Positions 54,493 to 63,235 of a stretch of DNA of 64,000 bases are shown here, piece after piece (position 1 is the stretch's first letter; the number at the start of each line of letters is the position of its first letter). A model generated the notes under the pieces. The model did no database searches and was not told where the DNA came from. It was given only the letters and a program-made list of their open reading frames with translations. A program made the translations under genes and the position numbers. Location of the stretch: positions 766,565 through 830,564 of the forward strand of contig NZ_LT964739.1 of NCBI RefSeq assembly GCF_900240265.1, given 5' to 3'. Origin of the DNA: Galactobacillus timonensis (lineage in GTDB: Bacteria; Bacillota_I; Bacilli_A; Erysipelotrichales; Erysipelotrichaceae).

Positions 54493-55470
54493 ATGCAGAA
54501 ATTTGAACGCGCTGATTTCGAGGTTAAAGAAGAGACCGTTGATGAAGAGGGTGAATACGGAAAATTCGTAATTTCGCCGCTTGAGCGCGGTTTCGGCACC
54601 ACCATGGGCAACGCTCTGCGTCGGGTCCTGCTGTCCTCCCTGCCTGGAGCTGCGGTATTCTCCATCAAGATTGATGGTGTTTACCATGAGTTCACCAATA
54701 TTCCGGGTGTCCGGGAAGACGTTACGATGATCATTCTCAATCTGAAGAAGCTAATTATGAAGATTGAGGATGATGAGGTTTATACGCTGCAGATCAGCGC
54801 CAAGGGTCCGTGTACCGTTACGGCACAGGACATTATCTGCCCGCCGCAGGTAAAGATTCTCAACGATGAGGATCATGATTATCTTGAGATTGCGCATCTG
54901 GAAAAGGATACGACGCTCGAGATTGAGATGCGGGCAAGAAACGGCCGCGGCTATGTCGGCAGCGATATTAACAAGCAGCTGAACCAGGGTACCAGCCAGG
55001 GAATCGGCACGGTATATACAGACTCGATTTATACGCCGGTCCGCAAGGTTGCGTACAATGTTGAACCGACGCGTGTCGGTCAGGATACGAAGTACGATAA
55101 GCTGACGATGGAAGTCTGGACGAATCGTTCAATTACGCCGCAGAAGGCGCTGGCTATGGCTGCCAAGATTCTGATTGACCATCTGGATATTGTTGCCGGA
55201 ATCAATAATGATGTTGCCCACATGGACAATGTTCTGAAGGAAGGCGGCGTTGAACAGATTACAAAGGGACAGCAGATGATGATCGAGGATCTGGATCTCT
55301 CTGTTCGTTCCTACAACTGCCTGAAGCGTGCCGGCATTCAGACCGTCGACGAGCTGACGCAGAAGACCGAGGATGAAATGATGCGTGTTCGTAACCTCGG
55401 AAAGAAATCTCTAAAAGAGGTTAAGGACAAGCTGACCGAACTGGGTCTTGGCTTCAAGTCCTATGATTAA
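54493..55470 (+). CDS. rpoA: RNA polymerase alpha subunit
   Basis: 325 residues. The N-terminal dimerisation domain ([29 protein letters not shown] segment at about 35-60) and C-terminal DNA/activator-binding domain ([22 protein letters not shown] and [17 protein letters not shown]) are both present. AGGAGG ribosome binding site. Confidence 0.98.
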   Translation: MQKFERADFEVKEETVDEEGEYGKFVISPLERGFGTTMGNALRRVLLSSLPGAAVFSIKIDGVYHEFTNIPGVREDVTMIILNLKKLIMKIEDDEVYTLQISAKGPCTVTAQDIICPPQVKILNDEDHDYLEIAHLEKDTTLEIEMRARNGRGYVGSDINKQLNQGTSQGIGTVYTDSIYTPVRKVAYNVEPTRVGQDTKYDKLTMEVWTNRSITPQKALAMAAKILIDHLDIVAGINNDVAHMDNVLKEGGVEQITKGQQMMIEDLDLSVRSYNCLKRAGIQTVDELTQKTEDEMMRVRNLGKKSLKEVKDKLTELGLGFKSYD

Positions 55471-55484
55471 CGGAGGATAGTAAG

Positions 55485-55850
55485 ATGTGGAATCGTAGAT
55501 TTGGCCGTACGGCAGATCATCGCAAGGCAATGCTTCGGAATCTTGCGACGTCTGTCATCATGTATGGCAGAGTAGAAACGACATATGCCAAGGCTATGGA
55601 TATGCGTTCCGTTGTTGATGAGCTGATCACCCTCGGCAAGAAGAATACACTGGCTTCGCGCCGTCAGGCAGCTGCTTACATTCGTGATGTTGTTGCGGAT
55701 GAGAAGACGCAGAAGACTGTTCTGCAGAAGCTGTTTGATGAAGTTGCTCCGGCCTACAAGGATCGTAATGGCGGTTATACCAAGGTTACGAAGACGGGTG
55801 TTCGCCGCGGCGACGCTGCTCCGATGGCTGTCATCGAGCTGGTTAAGTAA
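55485..55850 (+). CDS. rplQ: 50S ribosomal protein L17
   Basis: 121 residues. [20 protein letters not shown] start, KTTKTRAK-type VETTYAKAM and the end [14 protein letters not shown] are conserved. Last gene of the alpha operon; a terminator follows. Confidence 0.97.
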   Translation: MWNRRFGRTADHRKAMLRNLATSVIMYGRVETTYAKAMDMRSVVDELITLGKKNTLASRRQAAAYIRDVVADEKTQKTVLQKLFDEVAPAYKDRNGGYTKVTKTGVRRGDAAPMAVIELVK

Positions 55851-55875
55851 TCACAGAACCGATCAGATCGATCTA

Positions 55876-55899
55876 GAGGCTCCCGTGTGGGAGCCTTTT
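55876..55899 (+). terminator. Terminator of the alpha ribosomal operon
   Basis: AGGCTCCC-GTGT-GGGAGCCT followed by TTT. Confidence 0.9.
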
Positions 55900-55959
55900 C
55901 TGTATGGTGATGCGGCAACAATTTTCAGATGATTTATATGCAAGAATATTTCATTCCTG

Positions 55960-55977
55960 TAGGATTAATCCTATAAT
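55960..55977 (+). promoter_or_regulatory. Promoter of the 56014 gene with a palindrome on the -10 box
   Basis: TATAAT at 55972-55977 with TTTCAT 17 bp upstream. A perfect 14-bp palindrome TAGGATTAATCCTA (55960-55973) overlaps the start of the -10 box, where a bound protein would block RNA polymerase. Confidence 0.5.
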
Positions 55978-56013
55978 TCTCACGGCTATGGAAGCCAGAA
56001 AGAGTGGGACAAT

Positions 56014-58360
56014 ATGAAGAAGTTAATTATCAGTTTGCTTTCTGTCCTATCGATCGTGGTTCTTAGTACAGGATCGGTTTATGCAGAAACAGAACCAACA
56101 GCTTCACCGGATGCGGGGGGGGGGTACCGTTGAGAAACCTCAGTCAGAAGTAACAAGCAATGGCGCTGATGACGATCCAGATCCGACTGCATCAGCAAGC
56201 ACAGATCCATTACCATCCCTCACAGCATCAAATGATGGAGCAGAATCGGAAGAAACTACCAACAATAATGCACCGGTATTAGAACCAGATACAACGCCTG
56301 AGCCATCAGCTGAGACGTCAACAAGCACAGATAATGCTCCGATCGTAAAGGCAATGGCACCGGCAATGAACGCTCCTATGAACGCACCAGCAAGTCAATC
56401 CCTTTTTATGATAGGATCGGATGGCTATGATACATTGGAAGAAGCATTAAAGGCTGCTGATAACATGCCTGGGGACATTACGATTACTCTTACCACGGAT
56501 CTAAAAATCAATAAGGACCATACGATTGAGTACAGAGCCCCAAATGGCGCAATTTATACAAAAATAGAAAAGGTCAATGCTAGCTATACGATTAGCCAAA
56601 AGAAGGAAGGGACAGTCATACTTGACCTTGATGGACATAAGTTGCAAGGCTATTTTGATATTAACCTTTCTTCCCCTATACAAATGATCATTAAGAATGG
56701 ACTGTTGCAGGGTGGACATTACTACGCTTATGATGATGGTTCAGATCAAATTAATTACGACTTTGATGTAACCTCCAGTGACGCTTCGATCGTTTTTCAG
56801 GATCTCGAGCTCGATAATATCTGGTCGGGTTATTCTGCAGAAGCTGATCCTACCGCGCCATATGTCTTTCAGCTTCTTCGCTGCCGGAACGATAAACTGG
56901 TAAATGATGATAGCTTTGCAGAAAATGCGCATTCTCTGACATTCGGAAGCCGTGTAAAAAAATGCAAGGTGCTGATAAAGGATAGTCGCCTGTATAAGCT
57001 GATGAGCGCTGAAATTTGGTGGCAACAAACCGGACCTTCTGAACAACATACGTCAGTTATATTGGATAATTCCGTCGTGAGTGGTGCAGGCGATGATAGT
57101 GACTACAATCCATCCCCGGTTTTCAACGTATCAACAGGCGGGTTGCTGGATCAATATAATGCGATGGCTTATGACAGCGATGACTCCAACCTTCACGAAT
57201 TTCGAATGGCGCATGAAGATATGTGGTCTGACCTTATTAATGAGTTTAATCCGCCTGCTTATGTAGCTAATCAGACAGTTCGCTGGACAACGGCTGAACA
57301 GCTGGAGTCCGAAGAAGAAGCAAATCCTTATGACCTCGGTATGGAAGCAGTCATGATGGTTCCGACAACTACAGTCAAGGTCGGTGTAATCTTCGAAGAT
57401 GGGCATGAACAGGATTATCCGGATCTTGGGTTGGCATGTACAGTAAAAACGAAACCAGTCCTTGTTTCAACGCCAGCCGAAGAACAGTCTAATAAGGATA
57501 CTTATTATGAAGAAACCCGGAAGTTAGCAAGTATCAGGAACTATGATTACGATACTGGCACGGTCTCTTACTCGCCCTATGATCCTTATTTCTATGTCCC
57601 CTCGAAGTTCTACAACATGCAAGGTAATGATCCGGCGAATGATATGACCGTCGATGCTGGTGCTACAGTTGTGGAATATAAGTATCAAGATGGTACAATT
57701 GCAACCTCATCAGAAAATGGCATTTTCTCCCCGGCTGCATTATCGCCAACAGAAGGAAATGATGCATCAAGTTCTACAGATAAACCATCTTTTCAAGAAG
57801 TCTACGATCTGGAATGGAATGATCCCAACCACAGTTTGGTAACTTTGGATGATAGAACACAGTTCTATGACTACCGTTTGAAAGCGGTGCGTAAAAAGTA
57901 TGAAGTCGTATTTAATGCGAATAAAGGAAATGATGCGCCTGCATCTGAGACACTGCGTTATTTTGAGGACTCGATAAAGAATCCTGAAATAACTGACATG
58001 AAACGTGATGGCTATACCTTCACTGGCTGGTATTTGGATTCGGCCGCAACGAAATAGTTTGAGAACTTTGGAAAAGTGTTGAATCGTGAGGTCATGGAGA
58101 CATTGACTCAAGAGGGAGTGCTGGCGGAAGGATCCAATACCATTACTCTCTTTGCAGGTTGGAAGAAAAATAAAGTAGATGAAGAGCCCCCTGCACAGTC
58201 AGCACAACCGGCAGAGAAATCAAAACCGACGCAAACGACTAAAGAATCAAAAGAACGTTCCGCTGGTTCTGCCCGTATTTCCACGCCAGTGAGTTCTACG
58301 GGGAAACTCTTTATTCCAAAAACAGGAGTTATTTCTGGCCAAGAACCAGAAGATAATTGA
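56014..58360 (+). pseudogene. InlB-repeat surface protein, off-phase at a G-run and with an amber codon
   Basis: From ATG 56014 a signal peptide (MKKLIISLLSVLSIVVLSTG, cleavage near VYA-ET) runs into ten G at 56115-56124 and stops after 38 residues (TGA). With one G fewer the frame joins directly to the long open frame TVEKPQSEVTSNGADDDPD to 58057, then an in-frame TAG (AAK-TAG-FENFG) and again the same frame to 58360. The whole would be about 780 residues: Thr/Ser/Pro-rich N-terminal part, a domain with beta-helix-like QMIIKNGLLQGGHYY, an InlB repeat (VVFNANKGNDAP to GYTFTGWYLD) and the end LFIPKTGVISGQEPEDN. The C-terminus mirrors the 20528 protein. Either phase-variable or decaying. Confidence 0.75.
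56115..56124 (+). repeat. Poly-G tract of ten in the signal-peptide-proximal coding region
   Basis: Ten consecutive G starting 101 bp after the ATG. Nine or twelve G would put the signal peptide in frame with the rest of the protein. Homopolymer tracts of this kind mutate by slippage during replication. Confidence 0.85.
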
Positions 58361-58376
58361 TATTCTTTGTCCTGAT

Positions 58377-58422
58377 AGGATCCTTCCGGTAATTTTCTTT
58401 GATTCCGGAAGGATCCTTTTTT
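58377..58422 (+). terminator. Strong intrinsic terminator after the surface protein gene
   Basis: AGGATCCTTCCGG pairs perfectly with CCGGAAGGATCCT over 13 bp and is followed by TTTTTATTTTTTT. Confidence 0.95.
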
Positions 58423-58467
58423 ATTTTTTTGTTAATCGGTTTATCATAAAGGAACGGAGGTGCTTTA

Positions 58468-59100
58468 ATGAAAATTGCATTGATTAATGAAGACAGCCAG
58501 GCATCAAAGAATGGACTCATTTACAAGACACTGAAAGAAGTGGCTGACGAAAAAGGATATACAGTTTATAACTACGGCATGTATGGCGTGGAAGGCGAAA
58601 CGCGCCGCACGTATGTGATGAACGGTCTTCTGGCGGGGATTCTTCTGAACTCTAAGGCGGCTGATTTTGTCGTAACCGGCTGCGGTACAGGCATGGGAGC
58701 GATGCTTGCATGCAACAGCTTTCCAGGTGTGACGTGCGGTTTTGCGGTTGATCCGACGGATTCCTATCTGTTTTCGCAGATCAATGGCGGTAATGCGATT
58801 TCTCTTCCCTTTGCCAAGGGCTTTGGCTGGGGTGCGGAGCTTAATCTGAAGCTTCTGTTCCAGCGCCTGTTTGCGGAAGAAATGGGCGGCGGCTATCCGA
58901 AGGAGAGAGCGGTCTTTGAAAAGGAAAACGCCAGCATTCTTGCAGGTGTCAAGAAGATTTCCTATCGTCCGATGATCGATGTCTTGAAAGATATGGATCC
59001 GGACTTTGTGAAACGTGCAATCAGCAGTGAGAAGTTTGCGGAATACTTCTATTCTAACTGCCAGGATCAGGAGATTGCTGAGTATCTACGCTCGCTTTGA
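58468..59100 (+). CDS. RpiB/LacA/LacB-family sugar-phosphate isomerase
   Basis: 210 residues. The family isomerises ribose-5-phosphate or galactose-6-phosphate/allose-6-phosphate. MKIALINEDSQASKNGLIYKTL start, the GCGTGMGAMLACN motif with catalytic-type Cys (about 71-83) and GVTCGFAVDP are visible. It is longer than typical RpiB (about 150 residues) through a C-terminal extension with FERENASI-like and YRPMIDVLKDMDPDF segments, a subgroup often annotated only as RpiB/LacA/LacB. The substrate is not assignable. GGAGG ribosome binding site 8 bp before the ATG. Confidence 0.88.
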   Translation: MKIALINEDSQASKNGLIYKTLKEVADEKGYTVYNYGMYGVEGETRRTYVMNGLLAGILLNSKAADFVVTGCGTGMGAMLACNSFPGVTCGFAVDPTDSYLFSQINGGNAISLPFAKGFGWGAELNLKLLFQRLFAEEMGGGYPKERAVFEKENASILAGVKKISYRPMIDVLKDMDPDFVKRAISSEKFAEYFYSNCQDQEIAEYLRSL

Positions 59101-59114
59101 GGGTAATCACTGCA

Positions 59115-59153
59115 GGTCGAAGAGAGATGCTTATCTTTCTTCGATCTTTTTTT
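59115..59153 (+). terminator. Intrinsic terminator after the isomerase gene
   Basis: GTCGAAGA with inner GAGAT pairs with ATCTTTCTTCGAT-side arms and ends in TTTTTTT. Confidence 0.8.
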
Positions 59154-59170
59154 GTGCTGTCGTTTGAACT

Positions 59171-59199
59171 TTGCTTTTTATTTGGATCAGGCGCATAAT
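59171..59199 (+). promoter_or_regulatory. Promoter of the 59206 lipoprotein gene, leaderless configuration
   Basis: TTGCTT (59171-59176), 17-bp spacer, CATAAT (59194-59199). The -10 box ends 6 bp before the ATG, so the transcript would start at the ATG itself. Confidence 0.6.
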
Positions 59200-59205
59200 C
59201 CTTTT

Positions 59206-60375
59206 ATGCGAAAAATGAATGTATTGACTTGCGTATTATCCGTACTTTTGGTGGCTGGCTGTGGGGAATCTGCGGCTTCTGTTTCTGCATCAGCTTCGGC
59301 AGCAGCCCAATCCCCCTCAACAGCGTCATCCGATAGTGTGACAGTTGCTTTCAGTCGTTCTTATACGATGGATTATGGCGAAGGCACTGTGTCCAGTATT
59401 TATGACCTGGACGGTACACTGGAAGAGAGTGGAACCGATAGTGACAATCCCCAGGCACACGTGCAGGAATATATTCATTCCGGCGGGATTGAATCGTCCC
59501 TGGAAGGATGGTATGTCAACGGAAGGCTCTATAACACGTATAACAGTGTTAATTACTATGAAGATATGAGCTTTTCTTCCTTTGAGACGTCCCTGTTAGT
59601 TCCGGTACATCCATATACGGTTTCTTCGCAAGAGACACAATCGCAGCAGGAAACTGCATCTGTAGACGGACGGCAGATTATTTATACATTGACAAATGAT
59701 GCGGCCAGGTCCGTGTTCCTGTCCCATTACGATGTGTATGGTCTGGATCAGTATGATGACTTTGCGGTTCAAAGCGGTACCATCACGCAGACGATCGATG
59801 CTGATCAGCGGATTACAAAGGAAGAGACATCCTTTGTCAGTACATTGATGAGCGGCGATGTGAAAGTGACGGTAACAGCGACCACATCCGTTTCCTGGCT
59901 GAATTTTCAAAGTACAGTTGTTGAAATATCGGACGATCAAATGAAGGCGTTATCTGCTTTTGTCAGCTATAAGGATATTGATACATCTTCCATTGCACCT
60001 GATGATGGCTACGACGATACACCGGAGGCAACGGTGACAGATACCTTCAAGAAACGGCTGGTGAACCGGCTTGGTTATACCGTCGATGAAAATGGTTATT
60101 ATGTAACGAATTTCAATGATACCGAAAGCTATACGATTGACTTTGAACATGATCAGTTTATTTATAAAAACATGTCCAGTACCTATGTCTACAACTGGAA
60201 TGGTGATACGGGTGGCTTCTCCAGCATCTGCAGCTATGACTTTGCCAACGGCAATCAGACGGACGGCTGCAGCGAAAGTGTCGTTGAAATGATTAAGAAT
60301 GTGAAGAACTTCTTCATTATGGAGCTGTACTACTGCGGCTTATCCTTATCTGATCTGCAGGCAGAAGTGAAGTAA
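59206..60375 (+). CDS. Lipoprotein of unknown function
   Basis: 389 residues. Start 59206 gives a lipoprotein signal MRKMNVLTCVLSVLLVAGCG with the lipobox VAGC (Cys about 19); the frame runs further upstream but the promoter lies there. A Ser/Ala linker follows, then about 350 residues of probable beta-rich extracellular domain (two segments with similar TVxxTxSVSWLN and YTIDFEHDQFIYKN motifs). No family recognised. Two alternative starts, ATG 59206 or ATG 59215, both lack a Shine-Dalgarno sequence. Confidence 0.75.
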   Translation: MRKMNVLTCVLSVLLVAGCGESAASVSASASAAAQSPSTASSDSVTVAFSRSYTMDYGEGTVSSIYDLDGTLEESGTDSDNPQAHVQEYIHSGGIESSLEGWYVNGRLYNTYNSVNYYEDMSFSSFETSLLVPVHPYTVSSQETQSQQETASVDGRQIIYTLTNDAARSVFLSHYDVYGLDQYDDFAVQSGTITQTIDADQRITKEETSFVSTLMSGDVKVTVTATTSVSWLNFQSTVVEISDDQMKALSAFVSYKDIDTSSIAPDDGYDDTPEATVTDTFKKRLVNRLGYTVDENGYYVTNFNDTESYTIDFEHDQFIYKNMSSTYVYNWNGDTGGFSSICSYDFANGNQTDGCSESVVEMIKNVKNFFIMELYYCGLSLSDLQAEVK

Positions 60376-60414
60376 CGACCAGAATGTTCTATAGTGGTAC
60401 CAGAGGTGATGAAT

Positions 60415-61797
60415 ATGCTTGCAGGAGCGATCATGGTACCGCATCCGCCAGTGGCGCTGCCGGAAGTTGGTCACGGGCGCGAACAACAGATGCAACTAAC
60501 CGAGGAAGGCTATCGGGCGGCGGCTGAATTTGCGGCCGCATGCCATCCGGATACGCTGATCATTCTTTCGCCGCACGCTGTTATGTACCGGGACTGGTTC
60601 AATGTATCATCTGGAAATCGTGCCTATGGCGATATGGGCCAGTTTCGGGCTGGAAATGTAGCCTTTGATGTGCCTTATGATACGGAGTTTATCAATCAGC
60701 TCGATCATTTGATGCATACGAATCATTTTCCGGCTGGAACCGATTATGATCGGGATCGCATGCTGGATCATGGGACAATGGTGCCTTTGTATTTTCTAAA
60801 TAGGGAAATTGGCCATCAGCTTCCAATTGTACGTATCGGTTTGAGCGGCCTTTCCCTTGTGCAGCACTATCGTTTCGGAATGTATCTGCGGCAGGTGATC
60901 GATGCGTCAGAAAAACAGTATTTCATCGTTGCCAGTGGCGATCTTTCGCATTGCCAGAAGGAAGATGGTCCCTACGGTTATCGTCCCGAAGGGCCGCAAT
61001 ACGATGTGCGTATCATGCGCACCATGGCATCCGGAAACTTTGGCGAGCTATTATCGTATGAACCGGCTTTTCTTTCCCGTGCGCAGGAATGCGGGCATCG
61101 CAGCTTTACGATTCTTGCCGGTGCTCTGGATCGTACGGCTGTTGAATGTACACGGATTAGCCATGAGGCTCCCTTCGGCGTCGGCTATGGGATCTGCACC
61201 TATCGGCCTTTGTGTTATGATGCGTCCCGCAGCTTCCTGGAACAGTATGAAGCGCAAGAAGAGAAAAAGAATGCGAAGATAAGCAGTGATCCGTACGCTG
61301 CCTTGGCGAGGCAGACCATTTCTCTTTATGTAACGACGGGGAAGATACTGTCTCTTCCACAGTCATTACCGCAGGAACTGTATTCTGCGCGCCATGGGGT
61401 CTTTGTATCGATTCATGAGTTTGGCGAACTTCGCGGGTGCATAGGAACAATTCATCCGGTCCAGAAGAATGTTGGTCTTGAGATTATCCACAACGCCATC
61501 AGCGCCTGCGCACGTGATCCGCGCTTTGAACCGGTGACGGCGCAGGAGCTGCCATATCTCACGGTTTCGGTCGATGAGCTTTCTGAGCCCGAAACCGTGG
61601 CCTTGGATTACAGGTTCAATGTTAAAAAAGATGGCATTCTTGTGTCCAAGGATAGTCGGCGGGGTGTTCTTCTTCCGGATCTGGAGGGGGTTGATACGCC
61701 TCAGCAGCAATTTTCAATTGCCTGCAGAAAAGCCGGTATTTCGCCGTCGGAAGCGGGGATTGTGCGCCAGCGGTTTGAGGTGATCCGCCATGTCTGA
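60415..61797 (+). CDS. MEMO1-AMMECR1 fusion (AmmeMemoRadiSam system proteins B and A)
   Basis: 460 residues. The N-terminal half (about 1-265) is a MEMO1/protein B domain related to class III extradiol dioxygenases: MVPHPPVALPEVG, LIILSPHAVMY, DHGTMVPLYFL and IVASGDLSHC keep the His/Asp positions of the metal site. The C-terminal part (about 285-460) is an AMMECR1/protein A domain: LPQELYSARHGVFVSIHEFG, LRGCIGTIHP. Start 60415 is chosen because GAGGTG lies 6 bp upstream; GTG 60394 and ATG 60409 are alternatives. It overlaps the radical SAM gene by 8 bp. The three-domain system is of unknown function in most bacteria. Confidence 0.9.
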   Translation: MLAGAIMVPHPPVALPEVGHGREQQMQLTEEGYRAAAEFAAACHPDTLIILSPHAVMYRDWFNVSSGNRAYGDMGQFRAGNVAFDVPYDTEFINQLDHLMHTNHFPAGTDYDRDRMLDHGTMVPLYFLNREIGHQLPIVRIGLSGLSLVQHYRFGMYLRQVIDASEKQYFIVASGDLSHCQKEDGPYGYRPEGPQYDVRIMRTMASGNFGELLSYEPAFLSRAQECGHRSFTILAGALDRTAVECTRISHEAPFGVGYGICTYRPLCYDASRSFLEQYEAQEEKKNAKISSDPYAALARQTISLYVTTGKILSLPQSLPQELYSARHGVFVSIHEFGELRGCIGTIHPVQKNVGLEIIHNAISACARDPRFEPVTAQELPYLTVSVDELSEPETVALDYRFNVKKDGILVSKDSRRGVLLPDLEGVDTPQQQFSIACRKAGISPSEAGIVRQRFEVIRHV

Positions 61798-62605
61798 AAT
61801 TATCTGTCATGTTTGTCACCGGGGCTGTCATCTAAAAGAAGGCCAGATCGGGTTCTGCCGGGCGAGAAAAAATGAGAATGGCAGGAATGTATGTGCCAAT
61901 TATGGACGGATTACATCGATGGCGATGGATCCAATTGAAAAAAAGCCGCTGCGGAAGTTTTATCCGGGGCGTTCCATTCTTTCCGTCGGATCCTATGGGT
62001 GTAATTTTGCCTGCCCTTTTTGCCAGAATTACAGGATCTCGATGAGCGATGCGGATGCGGTGCGCTGGATCTCTGTTTCGCCGCAGGAACTGGCGGTGCG
62101 GGCACGTTCGATCCTGGGAAATCTTGGCGTTGCCTTCACTTACAATGAACCTTTGATATCGTATGAATACATCATTGATACGGCGCGTCTGTTACGGCCG
62201 GAGTATAAGATCGTTCTCGTCAGTAATGGCTGTGTCTCAAAAGATGTTCTTGATCAGCTGCTTCCCTATATCGATGCCATCAACATTGATCTGAAAGGTG
62301 ACGAGGCATTTTATCGGGAGCTTGGGGGAAGCTATGCGCTTGTGAAACAGACAATTGCGTCATGTGTACCGCGCATTCATACGGAAGTGACGATGCTGGT
62401 GATCCCGGGTAAAAATGATAATCCGGCCTGGATCGATGCGGAAAGTACGTGGCTTTCGCAGCTGTCGGAAGATGTGGTGCTGCATCTGTCGCGGTATTTT
62501 CCGCGCTATCATTATGCGATCGAAGCGACGCCGCGGGAAACGATTCTGCAGCTGCAGCAGGCGGCGCAGAAACATCTGCGAAATGTATATACTGGGAATA
62601 TGTGA
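61790..62605 (+). CDS. AmmeMemoRadiSam system radical SAM enzyme
   Basis: 271 residues. Radical SAM motif C71-x3-C75-x2-C78 (GCNFACPFCQNY) binds the 4Fe-4S cluster that cleaves S-adenosylmethionine. An N-terminal cysteine cluster (CHVCHRGCHLKEGQIGFC, Cys 6, 9, 13, 23) probably holds an auxiliary metal or cluster, as in this PflA-like family. FTYNEPLISYEYI and INIDLKGDEAFYREL are conserved. Overlapping genes on both sides make this a tight operon with the MEMO-AMMECR1 fusion and the methyltransferase. Confidence 0.93.
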   Translation: MSEIICHVCHRGCHLKEGQIGFCRARKNENGRNVCANYGRITSMAMDPIEKKPLRKFYPGRSILSVGSYGCNFACPFCQNYRISMSDADAVRWISVSPQELAVRARSILGNLGVAFTYNEPLISYEYIIDTARLLRPEYKIVLVSNGCVSKDVLDQLLPYIDAINIDLKGDEAFYRELGGSYALVKQTIASCVPRIHTEVTMLVIPGKNDNPAWIDAESTWLSQLSEDVVLHLSRYFPRYHYAIEATPRETILQLQQAAQKHLRNVYTGNM

Positions 62606-63195
62606 TGCGTGTTGATCTGAAGAAGCTGGAAGACGAGGCGAGGCGGAAGGATATTCCGCTGATGTTTGACGATGGGATGAATTATCTTTGCGATTACCTG
62701 AACTTTCATCCGGAAGTGATGCGGATTCTGGAGGCGGGGACGGCTGTCGGCTGGTCGAGCATGAAGATGGCATCGGTGCGCGACAACATTACGATCGATA
62801 CGATCGAGATTGATGAAGAGCGCTATCAGGCGGCGAAGAAAAACATCGCGGCGGCGGGGCTGGATGATCGCATCTTCTGCTGGAACATGGATGCGCTCGA
62901 CTATGCGACGGTAAAGTACTATGATCTGTTCTTTATTGATGCGGCCAAGTCGCAGTATGCACGTATGGTTAGGCATTTTCTTGCCTTTTCCTATGTGGGG
63001 TCCGTCTTTGTGTTCGACAACCTCAATTTCCATGGCATCGTCGATGATCCTTCGCTTTCAAACAATCGCTCGACGCTGCAGATGACGCGCAAGATTGCAA
63101 AGTTTCGCGACTGGCTGGCTGGCAACGATGCGTTTGCGACAGAGTTTCATCCGGAAATTGGAGATGGGATTGCGTTTGCAAAAAGGGTGAAATAA
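62605..63195 (+). CDS. SAM-dependent O-methyltransferase (TrmR-like)
   Basis: 196 residues, Rossmann-fold class I methyltransferase of the COMT/O-methyltransferase family. SAM motif LEAGTAVGWSSMKMA (about 39-53), acidic TIEIDEERY, and metal/catalytic-type FFIDAAKSQY (about 111) with FVFDNLNFHG. Bacillota members such as TrmR methylate 5-hydroxyuridine in tRNA; that substrate is inferred only. ATG starts on the A of the upstream TGA stop (TGATG). The upstream frame from 62449 is a shadow of the radical SAM gene. Confidence 0.88.
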   Translation: MRVDLKKLEDEARRKDIPLMFDDGMNYLCDYLNFHPEVMRILEAGTAVGWSSMKMASVRDNITIDTIEIDEERYQAAKKNIAAAGLDDRIFCWNMDALDYATVKYYDLFFIDAAKSQYARMVRHFLAFSYVGSVFVFDNLNFHGIVDDPSLSNNRSTLQMTRKIAKFRDWLAGNDAFATEFHPEIGDGIAFAKRVK

Positions 63196-63235
63196 AAGAG
63201 AAACTGGATTTTGAATGTCCAATTTCTCTTTTTTC
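63194..63235. terminator. Bidirectional terminator
   Basis: AAAAGAGAAACTGGA pairs with TCCAATTTCTCTTTT (one mismatch) with A-run on one side and TTTTTT on the other, between the convergent methyltransferase and TPM genes. Confidence 0.85.

Noticed and set aside
58055..58057. TAG reassigned to an amino acid in this organism
   Set aside because: TAG serves as the normal stop of several intact genes here (10644, 18979, 41338), so recoding is unlikely.
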